Shown here in pieces: positions 22,949 through 31,258 of a DNA stretch of 50,810 nucleotides. Within the stretch, counting starts at the first letter, position 1, and each line of letters opens with the position of its first letter. Source of the DNA: Candidatus Daviesbacteria bacterium RIFCSPHIGHO2_02_FULL_43_12 (lineage in GTDB: Bacteria > Patescibacteriota > Microgenomatia > Daviesbacterales > UBA10151); NCBI GenBank assembly GCA_001776775.1, contig MFDD01000006.1:2191-53000 (forward strand). Reading direction: 5' to 3'. Below the pieces are notes generated by a model, which did no database searches, had not been told where the DNA came from, and worked only from the letters and a program-made list of their open reading frames with translations. A program made the translations under genes and the position numbers.

Positions 22949-25585
22949 TTACAGGAATTCCAGACTTGAAACAACCTTATCAAACTCGCTCATTAAGGGA
23001 GAGGTCGAGGGTTTAACCTTTAGATGAATGATTCGCTGATCCTTAGTTAAAATAAATTCCATGGCTGAAGCCAAGTCTGCTTCCTTCCAAACTGTCACTT
23101 CAGCATCAAATCCAGGGATCTGAGCCAAGCCTTTATTCTGAATTACCCCGCCAAACTTTAAACTGCTTGATTTTACCCATTCATCTTTTGATAAACCAAC
23201 AGGCAGGAATCCGGCAAAAAAACTAATCTTAAAACTTTGATCAGTCGAGGAGAGCGAGATGAAACTACCTTCTCTTTTGATAGTCCAATCCTGAGGATAT
23301 TTAAACTTAAATCCCTGGTTTGTCACAGTATAACTTTTCCAGTCTGTTACCGCTTGTTTAAGCTGAGACTGAATTATTCTACCCAGGCCATTTCGACCCT
23401 CGATTTTATAATCCTCGGTAGTAGCATTATCAAAAATAAATTGAAATTGTTGTTTAGCTTCATCCAGCTTGCCCAGTGAATAAAGGGTATTAGCTAAATT
23501 TAGCCTAATTGATAATTCCTTAGGTAAATAGGAAACCGCCTCATCAAAGTACTTTAGTGAACCAGCTAAATCTCCTCTTAGGGCAGTAAAAACAGCAATC
23601 CGATTTAATATTTCCGGGGAGAAAGGCGCAAACTCATAAGCTTTTTGCAGATAATCAAGAGATTTTTGTTTTACTTGCTGTTGTTTGCCAGTATCTACAT
23701 CTTTAGCAAATGGATCTTTCTGATCACTGATACTCCAAAAATAGTCAGATAAGTCAACAAAACTGGTGGCATATTCAGTTAAAATAGTATTGTAGGCACC
23801 GTTATAGTTCCGCTCTATATAAAAGGGTTTTTTATCTAAAAAATCCGGATCTCTAAATTTATACTGAAAATTCTTCTCGTCTGGCTGGAGTATATCTTTC
23901 GCTCCCAAGATTCGGTAGGCCAGTCCTGACTCGACTGCTTTTAGTCTCTCTTTGTCCAGAACTAATTTGCCAGAATCAGTTCCAGCCAAAACCGACTCTC
24001 TAAAAACCATTGGAGTCACATAGACCGGATAACCTTTATTAATCAGTTTCTCAATATACCAGTTCATTACTTCACGGTACTCCTCAAAACGATCTTTTTT
24101 TATCATTGTTTCCAGCTCAATAGGCATTAAATCCGGATTTTGCACTCTTAAATTATCCCGATACCAAGGCAAGATATACCACATATTAGACACAATCGGA
24201 AAAACATCCGATCGCCTTTTCACTGATTCATGTTCATATAAAGATAGTGAGTTAAAAAAATCTCCAGTCCCTATCAAAACGCTATTTTCTGGTAAATTCT
24301 GATACAAATTATCCGCGTAATCCAGGGAAACAAAGGTTCCAGAGCGATCCAGTTTTGGAAACCAATAGATCAAAGGGATCAGGGCCACTACTAAAGCTCC
24401 AATCAAAAAGGTAGATTTTAGTTTTGGTGTGATTCCTAAAAGAACTTTTAAGGCTAACCCCATTCCCGCCCCGATAAAAATAGTAAAGATTATATAGCTG
24501 GCGATAAACCAGGCCTCCTGGTTACCAGATAAGTAGATAATTCCAAAGGCAAGATTAGTTAAAGGGATAATAGCTAAACTTAAAAATAGTTTTTTATTTT
24601 TTTGGTAAATATAAATTGCCCCTAGAACAAGCACAGGTAGCAGTAGCGGAGTAAACTGAACAAACATTAGATAGATATACCTACCAAAAGACTCAGAAAA
24701 AACTGCCGAAGATCCGGTAAAGCCATTGATCGAATTTGTCCGAGGATCATGAATATCCAGACCCTCTCCTCTTAGGTGGCCTACGAAACGGGCGACTGTT
24801 TGCGGATCTCCCCAGTTTAAAAAAGGATGTGCACTGGCTCGGATTGGTAAATAACTGTAGATGGCGAAGGTTAAAATTACCGTTAGAAAAGCGGCTAATA
24901 CAAGTTTTTTCAAACCAATAAACTTCCAAAAAAATACCGTTGACAAAACCAAAGCCGGGACCACTTGAATAATTGTTGGGTTCGCCCCAGTAGCTATCCC
25001 TAAAACCACGGCAACTAACAAGATTCTGTTGAATAACCCCCTCTTGGCCGCTTTCGCGGTTATAACTAAAGTTATGATTACCATCATTAAAAAGTTAGTG
25101 AAGATATAGGACTCGCTATTTAGAGTTTGGGACCAAAATTCGTAGGAGAAGGCTAGGGTAAGCGAGGCAGCAGCAGCAATCAGATTAATCACCCCAGGGC
25201 TTAAAGTGGAGGTTTTAAGTTTTTTAAAAAGGCTAAAAGCTTTTGAGTCGGTTTTGGCTGAATCGATAAACTGAAAATCGCTAATAAAGAGCTTTCTAAT
25301 CAAAAAATAAACTAGGGTTAGGGTACCAAGTGAGGAAACGATTGAAAAAAGTTGGATTCTAAAGAGATCATTACCAAACGGTAGCCAGGTAAACAGATGA
25401 CCGATTAGCATATACAAGGGAAAGCCGGGCGGATTGGGAATACCCAAACTGGCTGCCCCGGCGACCATTGTTCCGGCATCAATGTAGAGGATGGATGTGG
25501 AGAGGGTTTTAAAATAGACGGTAAGCGTAACAACCCAAAGTGTAAAAAGAGGAAGATGTGGCAGTAAAAACCGCAAACGTTTCAT
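22949..25585 (-). CDS. DUF2723-type GT-C membrane transferase with TPR and C-terminal sandwich domain
   Basis: 878 aa. The N-terminus has the DUF2723 pattern: YIDAGTMVAGAASLGIPNPP then GFPLYMLIGHLF, followed by about ten membrane spans to about residue 420. A soluble exterior follows: a long segment (about 420-640), TPR helices (about 650-745) and a C-terminal domain (about 755-878) with FKFKYPQDWTIKREGSFISL and GLAQIPGFDAEV. The family is thought to use polyprenyl-phosphate sugars for surface glycosylation. The C-terminal domain recurs in the transferase at 34792-36765. TATAAT lies 10 nt before the ATG. It converges on the giant gene 78 nt away. Confidence 0.82.
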   Translation of the reverse strand: MKRLRFLLPHLPLFTLWVVTLTVYFKTLSTSILYIDAGTMVAGAASLGIPNPPGFPLYMLIGHLFTWLPFGNDLFRIQLFSIVSSLGTLTLVYFLIRKLFISDFQFIDSAKTDSKAFSLFKKLKTSTLSPGVINLIAAAASLTLAFSYEFWSQTLNSESYIFTNFLMMVIITLVITAKAAKRGLFNRILLVAVVLGIATGANPTIIQVVPALVLSTVFFWKFIGLKKLVLAAFLTVILTFAIYSYLPIRASAHPFLNWGDPQTVARFVGHLRGEGLDIHDPRTNSINGFTGSSAVFSESFGRYIYLMFVQFTPLLLPVLVLGAIYIYQKNKKLFLSLAIIPLTNLAFGIIYLSGNQEAWFIASYIIFTIFIGAGMGLALKVLLGITPKLKSTFLIGALVVALIPLIYWFPKLDRSGTFVSLDYADNLYQNLPENSVLIGTGDFFNSLSLYEHESVKRRSDVFPIVSNMWYILPWYRDNLRVQNPDLMPIELETMIKKDRFEEYREVMNWYIEKLINKGYPVYVTPMVFRESVLAGTDSGKLVLDKERLKAVESGLAYRILGAKDILQPDEKNFQYKFRDPDFLDKKPFYIERNYNGAYNTILTEYATSFVDLSDYFWSISDQKDPFAKDVDTGKQQQVKQKSLDYLQKAYEFAPFSPEILNRIAVFTALRGDLAGSLKYFDEAVSYLPKELSIRLNLANTLYSLGKLDEAKQQFQFIFDNATTEDYKIEGRNGLGRIIQSQLKQAVTDWKSYTVTNQGFKFKYPQDWTIKREGSFISLSSTDQSFKISFFAGFLPVGLSKDEWVKSSSLKFGGVIQNKGLAQIPGFDAEVTVWKEADLASAMEFILTKDQRIIHLKVKPSTSPLMSEFDKVVSSLEFL

Positions 25586-25595
25586 CAGCTAAAAG

Positions 25596-25601
25596 ATTAT
25601 A
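25596..25601 (-). promoter_or_regulatory. -10 box of DUF2723 gene
   Basis: TATAAT on the minus strand, 10 nt before the ATG at 25585; a leader of about 3 nt. Confidence 0.55.
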
Positions 25602-25607
25602 CCGAGT

Positions 25608-26504
25608 TTAAGTTTTTCTAGCTAGTATCCCAATATTGCCGGCAGCTAAATTTAAAGTAAGGTTCTCCAAACCAGTAATTTTAAGTAACTTACTCCCCCA
25701 CGCTCTTAAAAACTTAGGGATGCCAGCCATCCTGATCCAGTAATAAAGCGGATAAGAGTTCACCACCTCAAAAACCTCCTCTACTTGAAAACCGTTTTGA
25801 GTAAATACGGCTCTTAAAGTTTTTTTATCAAATAAATAGATATGTTCTATATCAAAAATCGCTGATTTTTCTCCAAACAGCTGCACAGATAAACCTTTGG
25901 TGTTATGAACCACAAACAAAGCCTTGCCTCCTTGTTTAAGCAACTCTTGAGTGTCTTGAATAAAAGTGTTCGGATCGACCACATGATCCAGAGTATGAAA
26001 ACAGCAGATTAGATCAAAGCTTCCTTGGGGAAATAAATCCTTTATGAAAAGTGCTGTTTTGATATTTTGCTTGATACTTTGACTGGTTTGTTTAGTCATT
26101 TCTTTGCTTGGTTCAACTCCAAATAGTCTGGTCAGCCCAGCTTTTTTGAGTTCCTCCAGAAAAAAACCATTACCACAGCCGATTTCCAAAACTTTTGGGT
26201 TTTTTGGCAACCCGGATTTAATATCGACAAACAGTTTAAAGTAGGTTTTAATCAAATAAGGAATTTGCTCTGCATAGGAACAAACACTTTCCCTGTAAAA
26301 TTTAGCGATCTTTTGAATGTCTATAATCGGCGAAGAATAAATCAGACCACACCTACGACACTTCATAATCTGGTAATGAATCCTATCCGGAATCCTTCGA
26401 GCAGAATAGATTCCTCCAGATAGATCTTCTTTTTTAAAAGTAGCTGGAAATAAAACTTGGCTGAATTTGTTTGTCTTACAAAGACAGCAGTTGATATTTT
26501 TCAT
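25608..26504 (-). CDS. Zinc-ribbon class I SAM methyltransferase
   Basis: 298 aa. The N-terminal CCLCKTNKF and later CRRCGLIYSSP form two CxxC knuckles of a zinc-binding domain, as in sugar C-methyltransferase-like enzymes. A Rossmann fold follows with VLEIGCGNGFFLEELKKAG (motif I), VEPSKEM, and FDLICCFHTLDHVVDP (motif IV/post). The zinc ribbon plus SAM fold and glycan context suggest a sugar methyltransferase; the substrate is unknown. It diverges from the transketolase genes and shares overlapping -10 elements with them; its own TATAAT lies 9 nt before the ATG. Confidence 0.82.
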   Translation of the reverse strand: MKNINCCLCKTNKFSQVLFPATFKKEDLSGGIYSARRIPDRIHYQIMKCRRCGLIYSSPIIDIQKIAKFYRESVCSYAEQIPYLIKTYFKLFVDIKSGLPKNPKVLEIGCGNGFFLEELKKAGLTRLFGVEPSKEMTKQTSQSIKQNIKTALFIKDLFPQGSFDLICCFHTLDHVVDPNTFIQDTQELLKQGGKALFVVHNTKGLSVQLFGEKSAIFDIEHIYLFDKKTLRAVFTQNGFQVEEVFEVVNSYPLYYWIRMAGIPKFLRAWGSKLLKITGLENLTLNLAAGNIGILARKT

Positions 26505-26519
26505 TTCTTCGCTATTATA
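26491..26519. promoter_or_regulatory. Overlapping divergent promoters
   Basis: Plus strand: TTGATA (26491-26496), 16-nt spacer, TATTAT (26513-26518), serving 26532. Minus strand: TATAAT (26519-26514), 9 nt before the ATG at 26504. The two -10 boxes share five base pairs. The plus -35 lies within the start of the minus gene. Confidence 0.6.
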
Positions 26520-26531
26520 ACTTGATAAGAG

Positions 26532-27257
26532 ATGATTAATAAATCAAAGTTAACATCGGATCAAAAACAGTTAAGAGTTAGAATTTTAGAGCTTAGCTTT
26601 AAGCTCAAACTCTCTCACCTTGGATCGTGCCTAAGCGCAGTCGATTTAATTAACGGAGTCTACGCAGTTAAAAAGCGCAACGAAAAATTTGTCCTTTCCA
26701 ATGGACATGCCGGCATGGCCCTATACGCAGTTTTAGAAAAATATGGCTATATTAAAGATGCCAAACTGATCAACGAGCTGATGATTCACCCTGATAGAAA
26801 CCCAAAAATCGGTATTCATGTCTCCACCGGCAGCCTCGGCCATGGCCTACCAATTGCCTTAGGGATGGCTCTGGCGGATAGAAAAAAGGCTGTCTATTGC
26901 ATGATCTCTGACGGAGAATGCACTGAGGGGAGCATCTGGGAGGCGTTTAGAATTGCTCATGAGCAAAAATTAGCTAATTTAAAGGTTGTTTTAAATGCTA
27001 ACGGCTGGGGTGCTTATAGCACGATCAACCTAACTACTCTCAAAAAAAGGATCAAGGCCTTTGGCTTTGCAGTAAGTGACATCAACGGCCATCGTCAGAT
27101 CGAGATAGTCCAAGCCTTAAAGCAGAAAAGCCGCTTTCCCAGTTTAATTTTTGCCAGAACAACTGTTGAACAGCTCCCTTTTTTAAAAGGTCAAGACGCC
27201 CATTATTTTGTAATGAACCCGAATGATTATCAATTAGCTAGGCAATTACTATCATGA
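26532..27257 (+). CDS. Transketolase-like subunit, TPP-binding domain
   Basis: 241 aa, equal to the N-terminal PP domain of transketolase. Visible: FVLSNGHAGMALYAVLEKYG, STGSLGHGLPIALGMALADR, and the TPP/Mg motif SDGECTEGSIWEAFRIAHEQ ending NANGW (GDG-N motif with S in place of the first G). It must pair with the Pyr-domain protein encoded next, with which it overlaps by 4 nt (ATGA). Location within a glycan locus suggests a role in making an unusual sugar precursor rather than central metabolism, but a pentose-phosphate role is also possible. Confidence 0.85.
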   Translation: MINKSKLTSDQKQLRVRILELSFKLKLSHLGSCLSAVDLINGVYAVKKRNEKFVLSNGHAGMALYAVLEKYGYIKDAKLINELMIHPDRNPKIGIHVSTGSLGHGLPIALGMALADRKKAVYCMISDGECTEGSIWEAFRIAHEQKLANLKVVLNANGWGAYSTINLTTLKKRIKAFGFAVSDINGHRQIEIVQALKQKSRFPSLIFARTTVEQLPFLKGQDAHYFVMNPNDYQLARQLLS

Positions 27258-27757
27258 ACAAACTATCTATTCACCCCAGTCAGCGCGGCCACTTTGCCTT
27301 CTTTGTATTTCAGGCAATGAAGAAAAATAAAAGAATATGGGTGGTTACCAATGATTTAGGTTATAAAATGTGGGATCAGGTCAGGGAGAAATTCCCGGAG
27401 CGGTTTATCAACGCAGGAGCAGCCGAGCAGGCGATGCTCGATTTGGCGGTCGGGCTGGCTTTAGAGGGTAAAATTCCGATTGTCTATTCTATCACCAGCT
27501 TCCTGCTTTTTCGACCCTTTGAAACAATCAAAAACTACATTGATCACGAAAAGATTCCCGTTAAGCTAATCGGTGGTGGTCGAGACAGAGACTATCTGAT
27601 TGACGGACCCTCTCACTGGGCTAGCGAGGACAAACAGATCATGAAGATATTTAAAAATATTCATGTTGCCTGGCCGGAAAGTGTCGGAGAGATCGAGAAG
27701 CTGGTTAAAAAGATGCTGGTGGATCATAAACCCTGGTACCTCAACCTAAGAAGATGA
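27254..27757 (+). CDS. Transketolase-like subunit, Pyr domain only
   Basis: 167 aa. It matches only the pyrimidine-binding domain: INAGAAEQAMLDLAVGLALE carries the catalytic Glu that activates TPP, followed by FLLFRPFETIKNYI. A usual C-terminal subunit is about 300 aa and ends in a third domain that is missing here. The stop overlaps the convergent GT2 gene by 12 nt, leaving no room for a lost domain in frame. With its partner it makes a 408-residue enzyme. Confidence 0.82.
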   Translation: MNKLSIHPSQRGHFAFFVFQAMKKNKRIWVVTNDLGYKMWDQVREKFPERFINAGAAEQAMLDLAVGLALEGKIPIVYSITSFLLFRPFETIKNYIDHEKIPVKLIGGGRDRDYLIDGPSHWASEDKQIMKIFKNIHVAWPESVGEIEKLVKKMLVDHKPWYLNLRR

Positions 27758-28720
27758 GCGTTTGGCACCTTTTTTATGATCGTTAATAATCTCCTGGATG
27801 ATCGAGGCCGGACGAGACTTGACCTCTTCGAAAATCCGGCGGATATACTCACAAATAATTGATAACACAACCAGCTGAACACTACCCAAAAATAAGACAG
27901 ATATTAAAATAGTCAAAAACCCCTGGGGAGCACCTGGGATATAAAAGTACATCAATATATAAAATAATATCGCAAAAACTGACACCATCACGCTAAAGGC
28001 TGCCATATAAAAGACCCATTCAATCGGAGAATAAGAAAAAGAAAAGATAGCTTTGCGAGTCCAATCCAAGCCTTTAAAAATGCCGTTGGTCGAAACACCC
28101 GCACCAGAAAACCGCTCCGGCCGGGTATATTCGATTCCCGTTTGCCTAAAACCGACCCAGGCCCTTAAGCCTCTTAAGAAACGGTCTTTCTCCGGCAGAG
28201 AGTTGATTTGGTCAACAACCCGGCGGTCCATCAAAGAAAAGTCCCCGGCATCTAGTGGCACTTTGACATAGCTTAGTTTATTAAAAATGACATAAAACAT
28301 ATGATAGGCCCACTCCCAAACCTTACCCATACTTGGTTCTCTTTTTTTGCGAACTCCATAAACCACATCAAAGCCTTTGAGCCACTCTTTAACAAATTTT
28401 TCAATTAACTCCGGCGGATCCTGAAGATCGCCGTCCATTAAAATAACTGCCTGTCCGATGGCCTGCTTCATCCCCGAGGTAAAGGCACTTTGAGCCCCGA
28501 AGTTGCGGGAATGTAGCAAGACTGTCAATTTTTTATCTTTTTTGGCTAAATTTTTAAGGATCTCCTGAGAACCATCTGGGCTGGAATCATTAACATAGAT
28601 AATTTCATAGTTGGGGGTGATCTTTTTAAGACTTAGGGTCAACCTGTTATAGAGCTCCTGAATATTCCCTTGGTCCTTGTAGGCGATCGGAATGACTGAG
28701 ATTTTTTTCTGGGTTAACAT
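27746..28720 (-). CDS. GT2 family polyprenyl-phosphate glycosyltransferase (DPM1/GtrB-like)
   Basis: 324 aa. GT-A motifs: VIPIAYKDQGNIQELYNRL, YVNDSSPDGS, and LMDGDLQDPPE (the DxD). Two membrane spans lie at the C-terminus (about 230-255 and 265-290). GtrB/DPM1 relatives move a sugar from a nucleotide to polyprenyl phosphate, producing the donor used by GT-C enzymes such as those upstream. I use the ATG at 28720; an in-frame TTG six codons earlier would put the -10 box inside the gene. An extended -10 (TGC-TATATT) ends 6 nt before the ATG. Confidence 0.9.
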   Translation of the reverse strand: MLTQKKISVIPIAYKDQGNIQELYNRLTLSLKKITPNYEIIYVNDSSPDGSQEILKNLAKKDKKLTVLLHSRNFGAQSAFTSGMKQAIGQAVILMDGDLQDPPELIEKFVKEWLKGFDVVYGVRKKREPSMGKVWEWAYHMFYVIFNKLSYVKVPLDAGDFSLMDRRVVDQINSLPEKDRFLRGLRAWVGFRQTGIEYTRPERFSGAGVSTNGIFKGLDWTRKAIFSFSYSPIEWVFYMAAFSVMVSVFAILFYILMYFYIPGAPQGFLTILISVLFLGSVQLVVLSIICEYIRRIFEEVKSRPASIIQEIINDHKKGAKRSSS

Positions 28721-28726
28721 ATCCAG

Positions 28727-28735
28727 AATATAGCA
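28727..28735 (-). promoter_or_regulatory. Extended -10 of GT2 gene, leaderless start
   Basis: On the minus strand TGC-TATATT ends 6 nt before the ATG at 28720, identical in layout to the element at 10906-10914. Confidence 0.65.
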
Positions 28736-28740
28736 CAAGC

Positions 28741-28775
28741 TAGTTCGTAGTTCATAGTAGATAGTTCGTGGGTAG
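28741..28775. repeat. Heptamer repeat (gttcata family)
   Basis: gttcgta, gttcata and gttcgtg units between the SDR and GT2 genes; same family as 7532-7628 and 43203-43247. Confidence 0.8.
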
Positions 28776-28782
28776 TATTAGT

Positions 28783-29535
28783 TTACCGTTTTTGCTGGCG
28801 GTGCCAAAGCTCGATTAGAGAAAATAGTTTAAGATCTAAATTAAACGGCAGCAGCCGGATAGCGTGTAGCATAAAAAAAGCCCAATATGGATAATAGTAG
28901 GCTGGAGCTTTTTCGGTGATTGCTTCTTCCACACCAATGACTACTTGATCCAGGCTCAGCTGGAACGGCGCTGAGCTCTTAAACGGACTCATCCCCCCCT
29001 TGACCGGACCAAGTGAGACTGTTGTAAACTCAAAAGATGAGTTTTTATATCGCTGATAAAAGGCTTCAAAAGCTATCGACAGAGCTGCCTTACTAGAGCT
29101 ATACCCCACTCCTTCGATACTACTACCCCGCAGTCTAGCGATTGTGGAGATAGCGATAAAGTGGGCGGAGTCTAACTTTTTAAGTAATATCTCCACTCCT
29201 TTCATAACCGAGTAAAAATTAATTTGAAAATGTTGCTCAAGCAAGGCGAAGTTAAAATTAGGATGTAAATCATCTTCGAAGATCGCGGCATTAAAAATAA
29301 TCACCTCCGGCACAAAGTTTTGTCTATCCATTTTCGATATTACTTTCGACCAGGCTAATGGCGAACCGATGTCGACACTGATGTAATCAAAATACTCTTT
29401 ACCAACTTGCTTTTGAAGTTTCTCTAACAGTTTCTCTCTTCTGGCCAAACCAAAAACCCGATGTCCCTTGCCTACCAAGCTAACAACTAACTCCCAACCT
29501 ATGCCTGATGAAACTCCGGTGATTAAGATATTCAT
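28783..29535 (-). CDS. Short-chain dehydrogenase/reductase
   Basis: 250 aa, the classical SDR length. NAD(P)-binding TGVSSGIGWELV at the N-terminus, the NAA-type motif as IIFNAAIFED, catalytic Ser in FIAISTIARLRG and the YSSSKAA pair (Tyr-x3-Lys). Family members oxidise or reduce alcohols and ketones; a sugar or lipid substrate is likely from context. Its ATG overlaps the stop of the upstream TMTC-like gene (ATGA at 29532-29535). Confidence 0.88.
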   Translation of the reverse strand: MNILITGVSSGIGWELVVSLVGKGHRVFGLARREKLLEKLQKQVGKEYFDYISVDIGSPLAWSKVISKMDRQNFVPEVIIFNAAIFEDDLHPNFNFALLEQHFQINFYSVMKGVEILLKKLDSAHFIAISTIARLRGSSIEGVGYSSSKAALSIAFEAFYQRYKNSSFEFTTVSLGPVKGGMSPFKSSAPFQLSLDQVVIGVEEAITEKAPAYYYPYWAFFMLHAIRLLPFNLDLKLFSLIELWHRQQKR

Positions 29536-31217
29536 TGATTTAAGTTTTTAAGTGTTTGCTCGATATTTAGCTTTGAATGCTGCTCCAAGAGTATCTCCAT
29601 ATTTTGCTTAGCATTTAGATGACTTGGGTCAAGCCTTAAGGCCTTGAGAAAATTCTCCAGTGCCTCTTGAAAATGTCCCTGCTGGGTTAAAACAACCCCT
29701 AGATTATTGTAGTTGGTTGGTGAATTAGGGTCTATAGCCAGGGCATTTGTATAGGCATTTTTGGCCAACTCTAGGCGCCCTAGGCTCATATATGTATTTC
29801 CCAGATTTATGTAGGAGCCCATTGACTTGGGCTTGTTCTTGATCGCCTGTAAGTATGAGTTTACGGCAAGCTCTTTTTGGTTTTTCCTTAAATAGGCATT
29901 ACCCAGGTTATAATAAGCGATTTCACTTTGAGGAGTTTTTTTAGCAGTATCCAACCACAGACTCAGAGCATCGTACCACACAGTGTTACGCAAAAAAGTA
30001 AGTACTAAGTAGCTTGTAGCGAGTAGTAGTACGGCTATAATCTTCAACCTTTCATTGAAAGTCTTTGATGGCTGTTTAGAGACTACGAAATTAAGATTTA
30101 GAATCAAATACGCTAAAAGTAAACAAAAACCAACCGAGGGTATATATAAATATCTCTCAGCCATAAATTCCTGAACTGGCATAAGGTTTGAAGCTGGAAG
30201 CAAGCTCAAAAGCAACCAGCCAATGGAGAAGGTGATTATCGGATATTTTCTTCTTAGTCTAAAGGCTAGGATGAATAATAAGCCCAAAATTACGACTGCC
30301 GAAACAGTATAAATACTTAAAAAGTGCTGAGCAGCGATTGCCTCTGTTTTAAGATCAAGGTAATATCCAGACACTATCCCGCCCGGTAAAACATGATTAA
30401 TTGACTGGTTAACTGGGAGAACGAGCAGTTGAAGATATTTTAGTAATACCTTGGCCATGGTCAGCATCGTTAGATAAAAACTATCTAAGGGATAGTCTCC
30501 CCTGCCAATGGTCTGAATCGATACAACCCTAGCCAACAAGTAAATAAGCACCAAAGCTATTAAACCACCATAGATCAAGAGTTTTTTTCGAAGCAGAGAA
30601 ATGATTTTTGAGGGTGAAATCTTCAAAACCAGTAGATCGGTAAAGATTACAAGTACCGGCAGAGTCAGGGTGAGTTCGTAGGTAAAAAAGGCCAATCCGG
30701 CAAAGACTAATGATAAAAGGCTTTTTTTTCTCAGGTAGAGATAGAAGGCAGCTAAGAAAAAAGCTATTCCAATGGTATTGATACTAGAAGCGATATAGGT
30801 CACGGCCTCGGTATGGATTGGATGAACACCAAAGAAAAGCGCGGTTAGAAACGGCAGCAACTTCAGGTTTAACTTAAACTTCAACACCAGCTGTTCAACT
30901 ATCAAAAACACTAAAACTGTACAGATCAGATGCACAACCAGGGCCTGGAGATGCCAATCCCAGGAATTTTGGCCAAAGAGCTGATACAAGAGTAAATAAG
31001 ACACGCTTAAGCCCGGTCGAAAAGCTCCCAAAAATCTAGGTGGCAGCTGACCCTGTAACATTTCTGGCAAGCTCTCCCAACTTCTGATAGCGGACCAATC
31101 TTGAATAAAAAACTGGTCATCCCATACAAACTGGTTTTGAAAAATATTTGCATAGGCAGTTATTGTCAGTAAAACAACGACCAGTAGCTGGAGTCTTTGC
31201 TTAAATAAGTGGGTCAT
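29532..31217 (-). CDS. TMTC-like membrane transferase with TPR tail (paralog 4)
   Basis: 561 aa from the ATG at 31217; an in-frame TTG at 31262 is disfavoured because the three paralogs begin at this point. About ten membrane spans, with the first exterior loop carrying the acidic pair in FVWDDQFFI, then FFGVHPIHTEAVTYIAS. From about residue 425 there are four TPR units (YYNLGNAYLRKNQKELAVNS onward). The architecture matches TMTC/DUF1736 proteins, which in animals O-mannosylate cadherins. Substrate here unknown. Confidence 0.82.
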   Translation of the reverse strand: MTHLFKQRLQLLVVVLLTITAYANIFQNQFVWDDQFFIQDWSAIRSWESLPEMLQGQLPPRFLGAFRPGLSVSYLLLYQLFGQNSWDWHLQALVVHLICTVLVFLIVEQLVLKFKLNLKLLPFLTALFFGVHPIHTEAVTYIASSINTIGIAFFLAAFYLYLRKKSLLSLVFAGLAFFTYELTLTLPVLVIFTDLLVLKISPSKIISLLRKKLLIYGGLIALVLIYLLARVVSIQTIGRGDYPLDSFYLTMLTMAKVLLKYLQLLVLPVNQSINHVLPGGIVSGYYLDLKTEAIAAQHFLSIYTVSAVVILGLLFILAFRLRRKYPIITFSIGWLLLSLLPASNLMPVQEFMAERYLYIPSVGFCLLLAYLILNLNFVVSKQPSKTFNERLKIIAVLLLATSYLVLTFLRNTVWYDALSLWLDTAKKTPQSEIAYYNLGNAYLRKNQKELAVNSYLQAIKNKPKSMGSYINLGNTYMSLGRLELAKNAYTNALAIDPNSPTNYNNLGVVLTQQGHFQEALENFLKALRLDPSHLNAKQNMEILLEQHSKLNIEQTLKNLNQ

Positions 31218-31258
31218 TGGTAACAGTCTTTTATCATAAAAAAGATTAATTAGCAGCC

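Noticed and set aside
26532-27757. Frameshifted single transketolase
   Set aside because: The two frames join by a normal ATGA overlap at a domain boundary, as in known split transketolases, so this is two genes and not a frameshift.
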